A DNA stretch of 64,000 nucleotides from Nocardia sp. NBC_01730 (GTDB lineage Bacteria > Actinomycetota > Actinomycetes > Mycobacteriales > Mycobacteriaceae). Shown here piece after piece: positions 34,954-44,040 of this stretch (positions are counted from its first letter, which is position 1; every line of letters starts with the position of its first letter). The stretch is from NCBI RefSeq assembly GCF_035920445.1, contig NZ_CP109162.1, positions 1,116,001 through 1,180,000 on the forward strand, written 5' to 3'. The notes below the pieces were generated by a model, which saw only the letters and a program-made list of their open reading frames with translations, did not search any database and was not told where the DNA came from. A program made the position numbers and the translations under genes.

Positions 34954-35964
34954 ATGAAGATTGCAGTCTTTGGACCTGCCCGCCGGGTCGGTGTCGTCCA
35001 TGAAGGATCCATCGTCGATATCAACGGTGCGTACGCAAAGTATTTGGCCGAGACGTCCGATACCGCGCGGCCACAGGCCCGTGCCGCGGCGGAGGTCCCG
35101 GCTTCGCTGAACGACTTCATCGAGGAAAGCGACCGGGCTCTCGACGGCGCGAGAAACGCTCTGGAGTATCTCTCCTCCAAGGCGTACGACGATCGCGGGG
35201 TGTCGGGAGAGCGACTTCGCTACGAGACGGACGAAGTCATCCTGCACGCACCGGTGGAGGGCCGATCGCGGATCTTCGCCGCGCTGGCCAACTTCGCCGA
35301 CCACATGGACAGCGCCGCACAGAATTCCAGCTCCGAGGATCAGGCCGAGACGCTTCAGCGGCTCACGTCGGGCGGTCCGAAGATCTTCCTGAAGGACTCG
35401 CGGGCGGTGTCCGCCGACGGGCAGCCCCTACGCTATCCGAGGCGAACCCAGCGACTGGACTACGAGGCCGAAGTAGCGGCCGTGATCGGCAAACGTGGCC
35501 GTGACATCCCCGGCGGTGAATTCCGTTCATACATCTGGGGTTACACCTTGCACAACGACTGGTCCGTGCGCGACAACGTCTCCTTCGGCCCGGACTTCCT
35601 GTATTCGAAGAACTTCGACACCTCGGCGACCGTCGGGCCCTGGATCGTCGTGGACGAGGACATCGACCCGCAGAACATCCCGCTCGAATGCCGTGTCAAC
35701 GGCGAGGTCAGACAGAACGGCAACACCAGCTCGATGGTGCACAGCTTCGCCGCATTGGGCGAATACCTGTCCGCCGACACGACTTTGTGGCCCGGCGATC
35801 TGATCAGTAGTGGTACTCCGAAGGGCACGGCCGTCGATTCCAGCAAGCAACTGCCCGATGGAACGCTCCCGGACACGCTCTTCGTGAAGCCGGGTGACGT
35901 CGTGGAGATCTACTCCAGCCTCATCGGATCCATCCGCAACAAGATCGTCGCGCCCACCGAATGA
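34954..35964 (+). CDS. Fumarylacetoacetate hydrolase (FAH)-family protein
   Basis: A 336-aa FAH-fold enzyme with an N-terminal domain of about 90 residues and a catalytic domain with KDSRAVSADG, LDYEAEVAAVIGKRGRDI (metal-binding acids), YTLHNDWSVRDN and LISSGTPKGTA. Members hydrolyse C-C bonds of acylpyruvates or hydrate or decarboxylate meta-cleavage dienoates. ATG 34954 has AGGAG just upstream. With the VOC gene next door it fits a meta-cleavage type route. Confidence 0.9.
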   Translation: MKIAVFGPARRVGVVHEGSIVDINGAYAKYLAETSDTARPQARAAAEVPASLNDFIEESDRALDGARNALEYLSSKAYDDRGVSGERLRYETDEVILHAPVEGRSRIFAALANFADHMDSAAQNSSSEDQAETLQRLTSGGPKIFLKDSRAVSADGQPLRYPRRTQRLDYEAEVAAVIGKRGRDIPGGEFRSYIWGYTLHNDWSVRDNVSFGPDFLYSKNFDTSATVGPWIVVDEDIDPQNIPLECRVNGEVRQNGNTSSMVHSFAALGEYLSADTTLWPGDLISSGTPKGTAVDSSKQLPDGTLPDTLFVKPGDVVEIYSSLIGSIRNKIVAPTE

Positions 35965-35972
35965 AGGAAGTC

Positions 35973-37178
35973 ATGGCCACAGGTCAATTCCCGGTCGGCG
36001 GGGTTCTCTACGATCGCCCGTTCAAGATCCGCCGACTCAATCATTTCGGCATCAGCGTGGATGACACCGGCCGCGCGCTCGCCTTCTATCGAGATGTGCT
36101 CGGATTCTCCGTCTCCGACAAGATCGATCTGAAGATCGTCGAGCCAGGGGAGTGGATGGACGGTGTTCCGGACACACACATCTATTTCCTCCGCCACAAC
36201 AGCGACCATCACACGTTCGTGTTGATGCCGCGTCCGTGGATCGACCAGACCTCCTCCTCGCCGCGTTCCGATATCACCATCAACCAGATCACCTGGCAGG
36301 TCGGCAGTCTGCGGGAGGTCGTCGAAGCTCGGGTGTGGCTCGAGTCGACCGGAACCAAGATCAGCCGGTACGGCCGCGATCCCGGATCCAACTGGCACAC
36401 TTACTTTCCCGAGCCCACCGGGCACGTCAACGAACTCGAGTACGGCATCGAGCAGGTGGGCTGGGACGGGCTGAGCAAGCCGGAGGCGATGTGGCCCTGG
36501 GGGAACGGGCACCCGCCGCTGCCGACCAGTTCCGAGAGCACCGAGATGGCGGTGGCCGCGGTCAAGGGAATCGACTTGAACTCCGGTCACCGGTGGGTCG
36601 ACGAATTGCCGAAAACTCATGATGTGGGCGGGGTGCTGCTGTCGCGGCCGTTCAAGGCTGTTCGGATCGGACCTGTAAGCATCTTCGTCGAGGACGTCGC
36701 TTCGAGCGAGCGCTACTACATCGAAACACTCGGCCTCGCGCCGAGCGAGGAGGTCACCGTCCTCGGCCATCGCGTCGTCTTCTTGCGGGCGAACACCGAA
36801 CATCACAGCATCGGCCTGTTCCCGCTGGAACTCCGTGCGGCCCTGGGGCTCAGCGAAAACACTACGCTGCTCTCCTTCGGCGTGCAGATCGGCTCCTACG
36901 AGCAGTTGCGCGCGGCGCGGACCTACCTGCTCGAGCGTGGCGTCACCCTGCTGGACCTACCGCCCGAGATCCACCCCGGTATCGATTACGTCATTCACGC
37001 CGTCGACCCCGAGGGACATGTGATGCAGCTGTACTACTACATGGAGCAGATCGGCTGGGACGGCAAGCCCCGGCCGGCGGATCAGCGCCGCCGGGTTGAG
37101 CCCGGTGTCTGGCCCGAGACCCTGCCCGCGTTGCCCGATACCTATGCGGGCGAAACCTTCTGGGGGCCACTGGGATGA
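35973..37178 (+). CDS. Two-domain VOC-superfamily (extradiol dioxygenase-like) protein
   Basis: About 401 residues from ATG 35973 (AAGGA upstream; ATG 35961 is an alternative overlapping the FAH stop). Two VOC domains are seen: IRRLNHFGISVDDTGRALAF at the N-terminus and VRIGPVSIFVEDVASSERYY in the C-terminal half, each closing with EQxGWDG. The first domain keeps His in RLNHFGI and Glu in VNELEYG, but the second His position reads TINQITWQV. The C-terminal domain has IGPVS and VMQLYYY, so it lacks the usual ligands. It is related to biphenyl-diol/catechol 2,3-dioxygenases, but catalysis should be shown. Confidence 0.8.
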   Translation: MATGQFPVGGVLYDRPFKIRRLNHFGISVDDTGRALAFYRDVLGFSVSDKIDLKIVEPGEWMDGVPDTHIYFLRHNSDHHTFVLMPRPWIDQTSSSPRSDITINQITWQVGSLREVVEARVWLESTGTKISRYGRDPGSNWHTYFPEPTGHVNELEYGIEQVGWDGLSKPEAMWPWGNGHPPLPTSSESTEMAVAAVKGIDLNSGHRWVDELPKTHDVGGVLLSRPFKAVRIGPVSIFVEDVASSERYYIETLGLAPSEEVTVLGHRVVFLRANTEHHSIGLFPLELRAALGLSENTTLLSFGVQIGSYEQLRAARTYLLERGVTLLDLPPEIHPGIDYVIHAVDPEGHVMQLYYYMEQIGWDGKPRPADQRRRVEPGVWPETLPALPDTYAGETFWGPLG

Positions 37179-37972
37179 CCGACAGTATTGTGAACGAAAG
37201 AACCGCGGTCGTCACCGGGGGAGCCCAGGGTTTGGGCGCAGCCATCGCATCGCACCTCGCCCGGGACCGGTTCGCGGTCGCGCTCCTGGACATGCAGGAG
37301 GATGCCCTACAGCGCGCGAAGAAGAGTATCGAGAGCCGGTTCCGTGACGCGCGCGTTTTCGCCGCCGCCGCCGATCTGTCCCGGCCGGAGGACGTCGAGC
37401 GAGTGTTCCAGGAGATCGACTCCGAGTTCGGCAGGATCGATGTGCTGGTGAATACGGCGGGAGGGAGCGGGACCGTCGCGGTGCGCGAGATCGAGGACTT
37501 GCCGCCGGATGTCTGGAACACCGTCATCGGCAATAATCTGACGAGCGCGTTCCTGTGCGCCAAGTACGCCGTTCCGATCATGCGGCGCAAGGGCTTCGGC
37601 CGTGTCGTCAACTTCTCCTCGGCCGTGGCGAATGGTCTCGCGGGTCCATCGGGGACGGTGGGTGCGCTCCTGCCGTACGCCGCCTCGAAGGCCGCCGTCA
37701 ATGGCTTCACCAAGCAGCTCGCCAAAGACCTCGGCGGAAGCGGCATCACCGTGAACGCGATTTCCCCGGGGCTGATCCTGCCGGCGCAGGGCCGGGTCCG
37801 GGCGACGTTCGATGCGTTGCCCGCCGAGGCCCGAGCCGCTACCGAGGCGGCGATTCCGGTCGGGCGCACCGGCACGACGGACGAAATCGCCGCAGCTGTC
37901 GGGTATTTGGTTTCCGAGGATGCCGGGTTCACCTCAGGTGCCGTGCTGAGCGTCGACGGCGCCGCGTCCTGA
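37175..37972 (+). CDS. Short-chain dehydrogenase/reductase
   Basis: A 265-aa classical SDR: TAVVTGGAQGLGAAIASHLA (cofactor), NTAGGSG, NFSSAVANG with the catalytic Ser, and YAASKAAVNGFTKQLAKDLG with Tyr and Lys. GASLVDGA-type SGAVLSVDGAAS closes it. ATG 37175 overlaps the VOC stop by four bases. It would oxidise an alcohol or dihydrodiol, or reduce a ketone, within this operon. Confidence 0.92.
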   Translation: MTDSIVNERTAVVTGGAQGLGAAIASHLARDRFAVALLDMQEDALQRAKKSIESRFRDARVFAAAADLSRPEDVERVFQEIDSEFGRIDVLVNTAGGSGTVAVREIEDLPPDVWNTVIGNNLTSAFLCAKYAVPIMRRKGFGRVVNFSSAVANGLAGPSGTVGALLPYAASKAAVNGFTKQLAKDLGGSGITVNAISPGLILPAQGRVRATFDALPAEARAATEAAIPVGRTGTTDEIAAAVGYLVSEDAGFTSGAVLSVDGAAS

Positions 37973-38025
37973 TTTCACCAGTTGCCGCCGCGAGGCGAGC
38001 GACGTCACGAGAATGGAATTGTAGA

Positions 38026-38733
38026 ATGCTCCCGTACCCGTTGGTCCTGCTGCCCGCGCTCGGCGCGGATTCCCGGTTGTGGGAACCGGTCGTCGAGCGG
38101 CTCGGGGACATTGTCGAGTCGACCGTGGTGGCGCATGCCGGAGACTCCGTCGAGTCGATCGCCGACAATGTGCTCGCGCAGGCACCGGATCGGTTCTATC
38201 TGGCGGGACTGTCCATGGGCGGCTATGTCGCCCTCGACATCGCGCTGCGGCGGACCGGTCGGCTCGCGGGGCTGGCGCTGGTCAACACCTCGGCACGCGC
38301 GGCCTCGCCCGAACGGCGGGCCAGCGGGGAGGGCATGATCGAGTTGGCGGAGTCCGGCCGTTACGACATCGCGGTCGAACGATTGGCGGGCGCTGTGGCG
38401 CCGCCGGGGCGAGACGATGTGGTCGCGCTCGCCGCCGCCATGGCTGGTGATCTCGGGGCCGCCGCATTCCGCGACCAACAGCGCGCCGCGCTGGACCGGC
38501 TCGACCGTCGGCCAGAGCTGTCGTGGATCGATACTCCGACGCTGGTGGTCTGCGGTACGGCCGATGGCGTAACCCCGCTCGAGCACAGTGTCGAACTCGC
38601 GGAGGGGATTCCCGACGCGGAGTTGATCACCATCGAAGGCTGCGGGCATTTCTCGGCTGTCGAAGAGCCGGCGCGGATCGCGGAGATTCTCCGGACACGA
38701 CTACTGCGGGTCGACGCACCCACCGCGCGGTAG
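38026..38733 (+). CDS. Alpha/beta hydrolase (enol-lactonase or C-C hydrolase type)
   Basis: A 235-aa hydrolase. The nucleophile elbow is LAGLSMGGYVALDIALR, the catalytic Asp probably lies in VVCGTADGVTPLEHS and the His in IEGCGHFSAVEEP. The first residues, LPLVLLPALGADSRLWEPV-like PLVLLPALGADSRLWEPV, match 3-oxoadipate enol-lactonase relatives. A longer open frame exists upstream inside the SDR gene but is not coding. It is the last gene of the operon, 53 bases after the SDR. Confidence 0.87.
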   Translation: MLPYPLVLLPALGADSRLWEPVVERLGDIVESTVVAHAGDSVESIADNVLAQAPDRFYLAGLSMGGYVALDIALRRTGRLAGLALVNTSARAASPERRASGEGMIELAESGRYDIAVERLAGAVAPPGRDDVVALAAAMAGDLGAAAFRDQQRAALDRLDRRPELSWIDTPTLVVCGTADGVTPLEHSVELAEGIPDAELITIEGCGHFSAVEEPARIAEILRTRLLRVDAPTAR

Positions 38734-38787
38734 CACCCGAAGGTATTTCGCCATCCACTTCGCGAGGAATCACATCACAGCACTTAC

Positions 38788-38919
38788 ATGTTCTCCAAAG
38801 TCTTGGTCGCCAACTGCGGCACGATCGCCATTCGCGCCGCGTACGAACTCGGCATCGGCACGGTCGCCGTCTTCCCGTACGAAGACCGCAACTCGGTGCA
38901 TCGATTGATGGCTTTAGCC
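38788..38919 (+). pseudogene. N-terminal scrap of pyruvate carboxylase
   Basis: The frame reads MFSKVLVANCGTIAIRAAY, then ELGIGTVAVFPYEDRNSVHR, the first 45 residues of actinobacterial pyruvate carboxylase. Two conserved residues are changed (ANRGE to ANCGT) and three residues are missing after IAIRA. The rest of the roughly 1130-aa enzyme is absent. It is a decayed gene start in the 311-bp gap between the hydrolase and the TetR gene; nothing else recognisable lies there. Confidence 0.7.
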
Positions 38920-39044
38920 GTGTCGCACAGTGTCGCGCCAGTGAGTTTTCGGCAGCCGCAATCAGTCAGCGAGTCGGATTTCTCGGACATATCGGCGCGG
39001 CCGAAATCGTGGAACAAATATCGTCGTTCATATGGCGGCGGCCT

Positions 39045-39695
39045 TCACCGGGGCTTTCGTATGGTACGGCCGCGAGCTGGGCGCTGGGCACACACGGTGG
39101 CGAGCGCAATATCGATATAGCGTGCTGCCAGCTCCTGCGGTGCGAGCGGTCCAGCGGGCTGGTACCAGCGTGCGATGGACTGGCACATGCCCAGCAGTGC
39201 CCGTACCGTCTCTCTCCGTTGGATCGGCGGCGGTGAAGGTCCCCTCACGCACGCCCGTCCCGATGATTTCGGTCAGCAGGGTCCCGATCTGCTTGCGGTG
39301 AGCGGCGTACCGTTTGCGGTTCTCGGGCGAGAGACGCCGCAGTTCTGGGTCGAGGGCGGCCAGGCGAGTCCGGTGGGCCATGTGCAGCACTATCGTCTCG
39401 ACAACGTTGACGAACTGCTGTCTCGGATCGGCACCGGCGTCCGCGGCCGCTTTCACCCGCCAGGCGAGCTCGGTCGCGCCGAGTTCGAGGATGGCGACGA
39501 ATGCGCCCTCCTTGCTGTCGTAGTGGTAGTACAGCGAGGGCACGGTCTGGCCGACGCGTCGGGCGATGTCGCGCACTGTGGTGCCGTGAAATCCATGTTC
39601 GTAGAAGGCATCCAAGGCGGCCGCGAGCAGCGGGGCAGCTCGCCGTTGCCTGCGGTCAGTCCGGTGCGGGCGGCATTGAACTTCTGAGCTTCCAT
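39045..39695 (-). pseudogene. TetR-family regulator, frameshifted
   Basis: The helix-turn-helix LLAAALDAFYEHGFHGTTVR, DIARRVGQTVPSLYYHYDSK is clear, followed by a normal ligand domain to GVREGTFTAADP. The frame then changes near 39219-39226: the expected end, IQRRETVRALLGMCQSIARW, YQPAGPLAPQELAARYIDIA, is in another frame and stops at 39045. A loss of two bases or gain of one explains it. The start is unclear: ATG 39693-39695 (MEAQKFNAAR) is in a different frame from the helix-turn-helix, so a second shift near 39630 is possible. As read, a functional protein is unlikely. Confidence 0.72.
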
Positions 39696-39943
39696 AGACG
39701 CAGTGTGAAGTGCATATCGACGTTGTCGGGTGGCAATCGCCAGGTTGCTCCGATGAGGGCATCGATACGGTCGGCTCTTTGCCGGACAGTATTCCTGTGT
39801 ACATGCGGGCTGTGCGCAGTCGGGGTGAGTCGACCGCCGTTCTCAAGATAATGCCAGGCGGTGAGGCAGAGTTGGATGTTATTGTTCGGCGTCGTAGGCC
39901 TGCAACGGTTGAAGCTTTCGCGATATCAATTGCTCGACCCAGC
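39696..39943. other. Non-coding stretch left of the mobile-element array
   Basis: No family similarity is seen on either strand. It is probably the upstream region of the TetR gene. Its right end, before TA 39944, is one half of the pre-insertion site whose other half begins at 48561. Confidence 0.4.
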
Positions 39944-41013
39944 TAGTGTCCCGCGCCAGGAATTCGTTGCAAATATGAGGCGAGTCGTTCGAGGATCTCG
40001 TCGGCGGTTTTGGTCCAGACGAACGGTTTGGGGTCCTCGTTCCAGATGACGATCCAGTCACGGATCGATTTCTCCAGTGCGGCAACACTTTTGTGAACAC
40101 CGCGGCGGAGTTGCCGGTCGGTGAGCAGTCCGAACCAGCGTTCCACCTCGTTGAGCCAGGAGGAGTAGGTCGGAGTGAAGTGCATGTGGAAGCGGGGATG
40201 CGCCGCAAGCCATTTCATGATGATCGGCGCCTTGTGGGTGCCGTAGTTGTCACAGCTCAGGTGCACGTCCAGTTCGGCGGGCACTTGCTTGTCGAGCCTG
40301 GTCAAGAACTTCTTGAACTCGATGGCACGATGGCGGCGGTGGATCTGCCCGATCACTTCACCTGTGGCGGTGTTCAACGCGGCGAACAGGGTCGTGATCC
40401 CATGGCGGACGTAGTCGTGGGTGCGCCGCTCGGGCATGCCCGGCATCATCGGCAGCACCGGCGCCGAGCGGTCCAGGGCCTGGATCTGCGCCTTCTCGTC
40501 CACGCACAACACGATCGCGTTCTCCGGCGGATCCAGATACAACCCGACCACATCACGCACCTTGTCCACGAACAGCGGATCAGTGGAGATCTTGAACTCC
40601 TCGGCCCGGTGCGGCTGCAACCGGAACGCCTTCCAGATCCGGCCGATCGACGACTTCGACAGACCGGTCTCGGCGGCCATCGACGACCTCGACCAGTGCG
40701 TGGCGTTCCTCGGCGACCGTTCCAACGTGGCCACGATCACCTGTTCGACCTGCTCGTCGGCGATCGTGCGCGGACCACCCGGCCGCAGCTCATCACTCAA
40801 CCCGTCCAGCCGCCGCTCCAGGAAGCGTCGGCGCCACTTACCGTCAGTCGGCAACGAAACACGCTCCCGCGCAGCGACATCAGTATTCGACAAACCCTCC
40901 GCACACGCCAGCACGATCCGCGACCGCTGCGCCAACGCCTGCACTGTCTTGCGCCGCTGCGCCCACCCCACGAGGACTTTCCGTTCCTCATCGGTCAATA
41001 CCAACGGCTGCAT
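39943..41013 (-). CDS. IS630-family transposase (element 1)
   Basis: A 356-aa transposase from the ATG at 41013 (MQPLVLTDEERKVLVGWAQR). An N-terminal helix-turn-helix recognition part is followed by the DDE domain: [28 protein letters not shown] and [13 protein letters not shown]. The stop codon is formed at the element terminus. The coding region is intact, but the IS3 element sits about 100 bases upstream of the start and within the right terminal repeat, so autonomous movement is doubtful. Confidence 0.9.
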   Translation of the reverse strand: MQPLVLTDEERKVLVGWAQRRKTVQALAQRSRIVLACAEGLSNTDVAARERVSLPTDGKWRRRFLERRLDGLSDELRPGGPRTIADEQVEQVIVATLERSPRNATHWSRSSMAAETGLSKSSIGRIWKAFRLQPHRAEEFKISTDPLFVDKVRDVVGLYLDPPENAIVLCVDEKAQIQALDRSAPVLPMMPGMPERRTHDYVRHGITTLFAALNTATGEVIGQIHRRHRAIEFKKFLTRLDKQVPAELDVHLSCDNYGTHKAPIIMKWLAAHPRFHMHFTPTYSSWLNEVERWFGLLTDRQLRRGVHKSVAALEKSIRDWIVIWNEDPKPFVWTKTADEILERLASYLQRIPGAGH

Positions 41014-41154
41014 CCGAGGTCCACGCTGTGCCACAACCACCAGCATCCCCACACAGACGCGCATCACCCCTCCGACACGCCGACGTTCCACCGAAAATCT
41101 GACAATGAATTTGAGGGGCCCGGCGGATTCCGGACAGTACCCTGAAGGGCTATT

Positions 41155-42036
41155 TCATGCTGCTGCCTGCCGATTCAGATAATCGGCATGAACCTGTATC
41201 GGGGTCTTGTAGTTGATCCCCGAGTGGATTCGTTTCCGATTGTAGAATGTCTCGATGTATTCTACAACTGCGCGCCGTGCCTGGCCGCGGGTGAGGAACG
41301 TCACGCGGTGTAGCCACTCATTCTTCAGGGCACCGAAGAACGATTCGGCCATGCAGTTATCCCAGCACACGCCAGTGCGGCCGACGGATTGACGCATGTC
41401 CATGCTCCTCAGCTTCTTGCCGAAATCGTAGCTGGTGTAGTTCGAACCACGGTCGCTGTGGAATATCGCACTCGGTGCGATATCGATTCGGGTGGCTGCC
41501 ATGTCGAGCGCGTCCTCGATCAGCGAGGTTCGGTAATGGTCGGCCATGGACCAGCCTGCCACCATTTTCGTGTAACAATCGATCACGGTCGCCAAATAGA
41601 TCCAGCCTTCCTGTGTTCGAATATAGGTGACATCGGAGACGAATTTCTCGCCCGGCGCTTCGGCGGTGAAGTCGCGGCGTACGAGGTCGGGGATTCGGTG
41701 GTTGATGTCGGCCTCGGTGGTCGCCGGCCGCCACGGTTTCGGCTGGCAGGGCACCAGATCAAGCTCACGCATCAGCCGGCGGACGGTATCGTCGTCCACG
41801 GCGTAGCCCGAGGCCACCAGCACCGCATGGATGCGCCGATACCCGTAGGTGCCGTGACTGTCGTCGAAGATTGCCCGGATCATCAGTTTCAGATCTTCAC
41901 GCCATTTCTCGGTCTCCGACACCGGACGGGAACACCATTCGTAGTACCCCGATCTCGACACATTCAGATTCGTGCACATGAAGGCAACCGGATACGCCTT
42001 CTCCGCGTCCATCTCTGCGATGAATGTATATCTCAC
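41155..42036 (-). CDS. IS3-family transposase OrfB (DDE integrase domain)
   Basis: A 293-aa integrase-like protein starting at GTG 42036. The catalytic acids are in KFVSDVTYIRTQ, FHSDRGSNYTSYDF and NCMAESFFGALKNEW, with RIHSGINYKTP at the end. The start overlaps the orfA stop as GTGA, so OrfB may be made by coupling, or as a fusion by frameshifting as in other IS3 elements. An AAAAAG run lies in orfA near its end. Confidence 0.93.
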   Translation of the reverse strand: MRYTFIAEMDAEKAYPVAFMCTNLNVSRSGYYEWCSRPVSETEKWREDLKLMIRAIFDDSHGTYGYRRIHAVLVASGYAVDDDTVRRLMRELDLVPCQPKPWRPATTEADINHRIPDLVRRDFTAEAPGEKFVSDVTYIRTQEGWIYLATVIDCYTKMVAGWSMADHYRTSLIEDALDMAATRIDIAPSAIFHSDRGSNYTSYDFGKKLRSMDMRQSVGRTGVCWDNCMAESFFGALKNEWLHRVTFLTRGQARRAVVEYIETFYNRKRIHSGINYKTPIQVHADYLNRQAAA

Positions 42037-42344
42037 TGCTGGCGGCTCGCGAAGAAGGCGGCCGCTTTTTCCAAAAACTCAGCCTTCATGCGCAGCTCGC
42101 GATTCTCCCGCTCCAACTCCCGCAACCGAGCCCGCTCCGAAACCGTCAACGGTTCCTCCGCGCCCGGATTCCTTTCCCGATACCGAGACACCCAATTGCC
42201 CAACGTCGCCTCATGAATTCCGAGATCCCGCGCGATCGACGCGATCGGACGTCCCGGATTCTCCAGCACCATCTTCACTGCCTCGTCCTTATATTCGGGC
42301 GAGTACTTTCTCCTCTGATGACCCACGACCCGTTTCCCTCTCAC
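42033..42344 (-). CDS. IS3-family transposase OrfA (helix-turn-helix and leucine zipper)
   Basis: A 103-aa protein. The helix-turn-helix is RPIASIARDLGIHEATLGNW and the coiled coil is VSERARLRELERENRELRMK. It recognises the element ends and pairs with OrfB. The stop at 42033 overlaps orfB by four bases. Confidence 0.93.
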   Translation of the reverse strand: MRGKRVVGHQRRKYSPEYKDEAVKMVLENPGRPIASIARDLGIHEATLGNWVSRYRERNPGAEEPLTVSERARLRELERENRELRMKAEFLEKAAAFFASRQQ

Positions 42345-42416
42345 TTCGAGTAACCAACCCTACGAGGGGTCACTGTCCGGAGGGAACCGGGCACCTCAAT
42401 TCCCGGCGCGAGACAC

Positions 42417-43841
42417 TAGTGTCATGCGCCAGAAATTCTGCCCTTAAGTCATCGCGTTGATTGTGTGGATGTGGTGGGGTTGATTTTCGCTAGGTAGTCG
42501 GCGAGAGATTTGAGGATCTCGTCGGCTGTTTTCGTCCAGGTGAACGGGCGTGGGTTGTCGTTCCAGGTGTCGATCCAGCCTTTGATGTCGTCTTCGAGGG
42601 CTTTGACCGAGGTGTGGACGCCGCGGCGGATCAGTTTCTCGGTGAGTAGGCCGAACCAGCGTTCGACCTGGTTGAGCCAGCTGGATCCGGTTGGGGTGAA
42701 GTGGATGTGGAAGCGAGGGTGGCGAGCCAGCCACGTTTTGACCTCGGCGGTGTTGTGGGTTGCGTAGTTGTCGCAGACCAGGTGCACGTCGAGTTCGGCT
42801 GGAACGGCCTTGTCGATGGTGATCAGGAATTTCTTGAACTCTCGCGCGCGGTGGCGGCGGTGCAGTTCGCCGATGACGCTACCGTCGGTGATGTTGAACG
42901 CGGCGAACAGGCTGGTGATGCCGTGGCGCAGGTAGTCGTGGGTGCGGCGCTCGGGCGTGCCCGGCATCATCGGCAGCACCGGCTGGGAGCGGTCCAGGGC
43001 CTGGATCTGACTCTTCTCGTCGACGCAGAGCACAACAGCCTTCTCGGGCGGATTGTGGTACAGCCCAACGACATCGACTACTTTCTCCACGAACAGCGGG
43101 TCGGTGGACAGCTTGAACGAGTCCTGCAGATGCGGCTTGAGATCGAAGCGTTTCCAGATCCGGCCGATCGTCGACTTCGACAGCCCGCTGCGTTCGGCCA
43201 TCGACGCCCGTGACCAATGGGTGTCGGTGCCCGGGGTCGACTCCAAAGTCGTGATGACCACGTCTTCGACCTGGTCGAGCAGGATCGACGGCGGCCGGCC
43301 TGGCCGTGGCTCGTCGGACAACCCGTCCAAGCGGTCGGTGATGAAACGAGCCCGCCAGCGGACCACGGTCTTTTCGTCCACACCGAGGTCGGCCGCGACC
43401 TGCCTGTTCGTCGCCCCCTCGGCGCAAGCCAGCACGATCTTCGCCCGCATCGCCAGATACTGGGCCGTCTTGGCCCGGCGCGCCCACGAAATCAGTTGCA
43501 CGCGTTCGGCATCGGTCAACACCAAATCCGCCTTCGGTCGCCCCTCGCGACCCCGGTCCACCAGCCCATCCAGCCTCTTTTCGGCGAACTTGCGCCGCCA
43601 TCTCGCCACCGTCACCACCGCGACACCGATCTGCCGGGCCGCACCAGCATTCGACATGCCATCAGCACACGCCAGCACGATCCGGGCCCGCTCAGCCTCA
43701 CGCCGATCCGGCGACTCCAACTTGTGCACCAACTCGGCACGCTCGTTGACGGACAAGGTGATCTCAACAGCAGAAGGTCCACGATGCGGCACGAAAAACA
43801 GGCAACTAACTTAAAGACCGAATTTCAGGCGCGACACACTA
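42417..43841 (-). mobile_element. IS630-family element 2, abutting element 1
   Basis: The left end at TA 42417 reads TAGTGTCATGCGCCAGAAAT. The right end on the opposite strand from TA 43841 reads TAGTGTGTCGCGCCTGAAAT, and similarity continues to a shared TTAA near base 31. The TA at 42417-42418 is also the right border of element 1 and the TA at 43840-43841 is the left border of the next unit. The element is about 1.42 kb. Confidence 0.88.
42449..43792 (-). CDS. IS630-family transposase (element 2) with a doubled helix-turn-helix region
   Basis: A 447-aa transposase, about 90 residues longer than element 1's. The DDE domain is normal: [26 protein letters not shown] and [13 protein letters not shown]. 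The extra length is a second recognition module: [20 protein letters not shown] near residue 36 and [20 protein letters not shown] near residue 112, each followed by a W-R-x-R/K-F segment and an RLDGL motif. This looks like an internal duplication of the DNA-binding part. Confidence 0.9.
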   Translation of the reverse strand: MPHRGPSAVEITLSVNERAELVHKLESPDRREAERARIVLACADGMSNAGAARQIGVAVVTVARWRRKFAEKRLDGLVDRGREGRPKADLVLTDAERVQLISWARRAKTAQYLAMRAKIVLACAEGATNRQVAADLGVDEKTVVRWRARFITDRLDGLSDEPRPGRPPSILLDQVEDVVITTLESTPGTDTHWSRASMAERSGLSKSTIGRIWKRFDLKPHLQDSFKLSTDPLFVEKVVDVVGLYHNPPEKAVVLCVDEKSQIQALDRSQPVLPMMPGTPERRTHDYLRHGITSLFAAFNITDGSVIGELHRRHRAREFKKFLITIDKAVPAELDVHLVCDNYATHNTAEVKTWLARHPRFHIHFTPTGSSWLNQVERWFGLLTEKLIRRGVHTSVKALEDDIKGWIDTWNDNPRPFTWTKTADEILKSLADYLAKINPTTSTQSTR

Positions 43842-43849
43842 GTGCCGCT

Positions 43850-44040
43850 TCAAGCAACGTAGGGCAGGTAATCGGGTAGCCGGATCTTGGAGTTGACGGC
43901 GAACTCGCGTTTGGGTTCTGCGTGCTGGTTGCGCCAGCGGATGTAGGCGCCGATGGCGTCGTCCTGCTCGCCGTGGCTGCGATGGTCGGTGCCGTTGAGC
44001 GCGAAGTAGCGCAGCGCGGCGAACTCGGACTCGGCGGGTA
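43850..44040 (-). pseudogene. 3' end of an IS630-like transposase gene (left arm)
   Basis: About 63 residues reading AESEFAALRYFALNGTDHRS and ending KIRLPDYLPYVA before the stop at 43850. The sequence is typical of the C-terminus of one IS630 branch (ALNGTDH, AYIRWRNQHA). The upstream coding part is missing because the frame runs into the IS1380 terminal repeat. It is about 85 percent similar to the right arm by eye. Confidence 0.7.

Larger units (their letters stand above)
41112..42398 (-). mobile_element. IS3-family element nested in IS630 element 1
   Basis: A 1287-bp element. Its ends read TGAGGGGCCCGG (from 41112) and, on the opposite strand, TGAGGTGCCCGG (from 42398), and both share TCCGGACAGT further in. 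The flanking bases ATT (41109-41111) and ATT (42399-42401) are a 3-bp target duplication, as expected for IS3. It carries orfA and orfB on the minus strand. Confidence 0.9.
39944..42418 (-). mobile_element. IS630-family element 1, interrupted by an IS3 element
   Basis: Terminal inverted repeats start at TA 39944 (TAGTGTCCCGCGCCAGGAAT) and end at TA 42417-42418 (reverse complement TAGTGTCTCGCGCCGGGAAT), with two mismatches in 20. If the IS3 element at 41112-42398 and one copy of its ATT duplication are removed, the right repeat stays similar to the left one for about seven more bases. This proves the two ends belong together. The bordering TA is the IS630 target. The restored element is about 1.19 kb. 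Confidence 0.85.

Noticed and set aside
37555..38025. Long N-terminal extension of the alpha/beta hydrolase
   Set aside because: The extension lies inside the SDR gene in another frame; the hydrolase core starts at ATG 38026.
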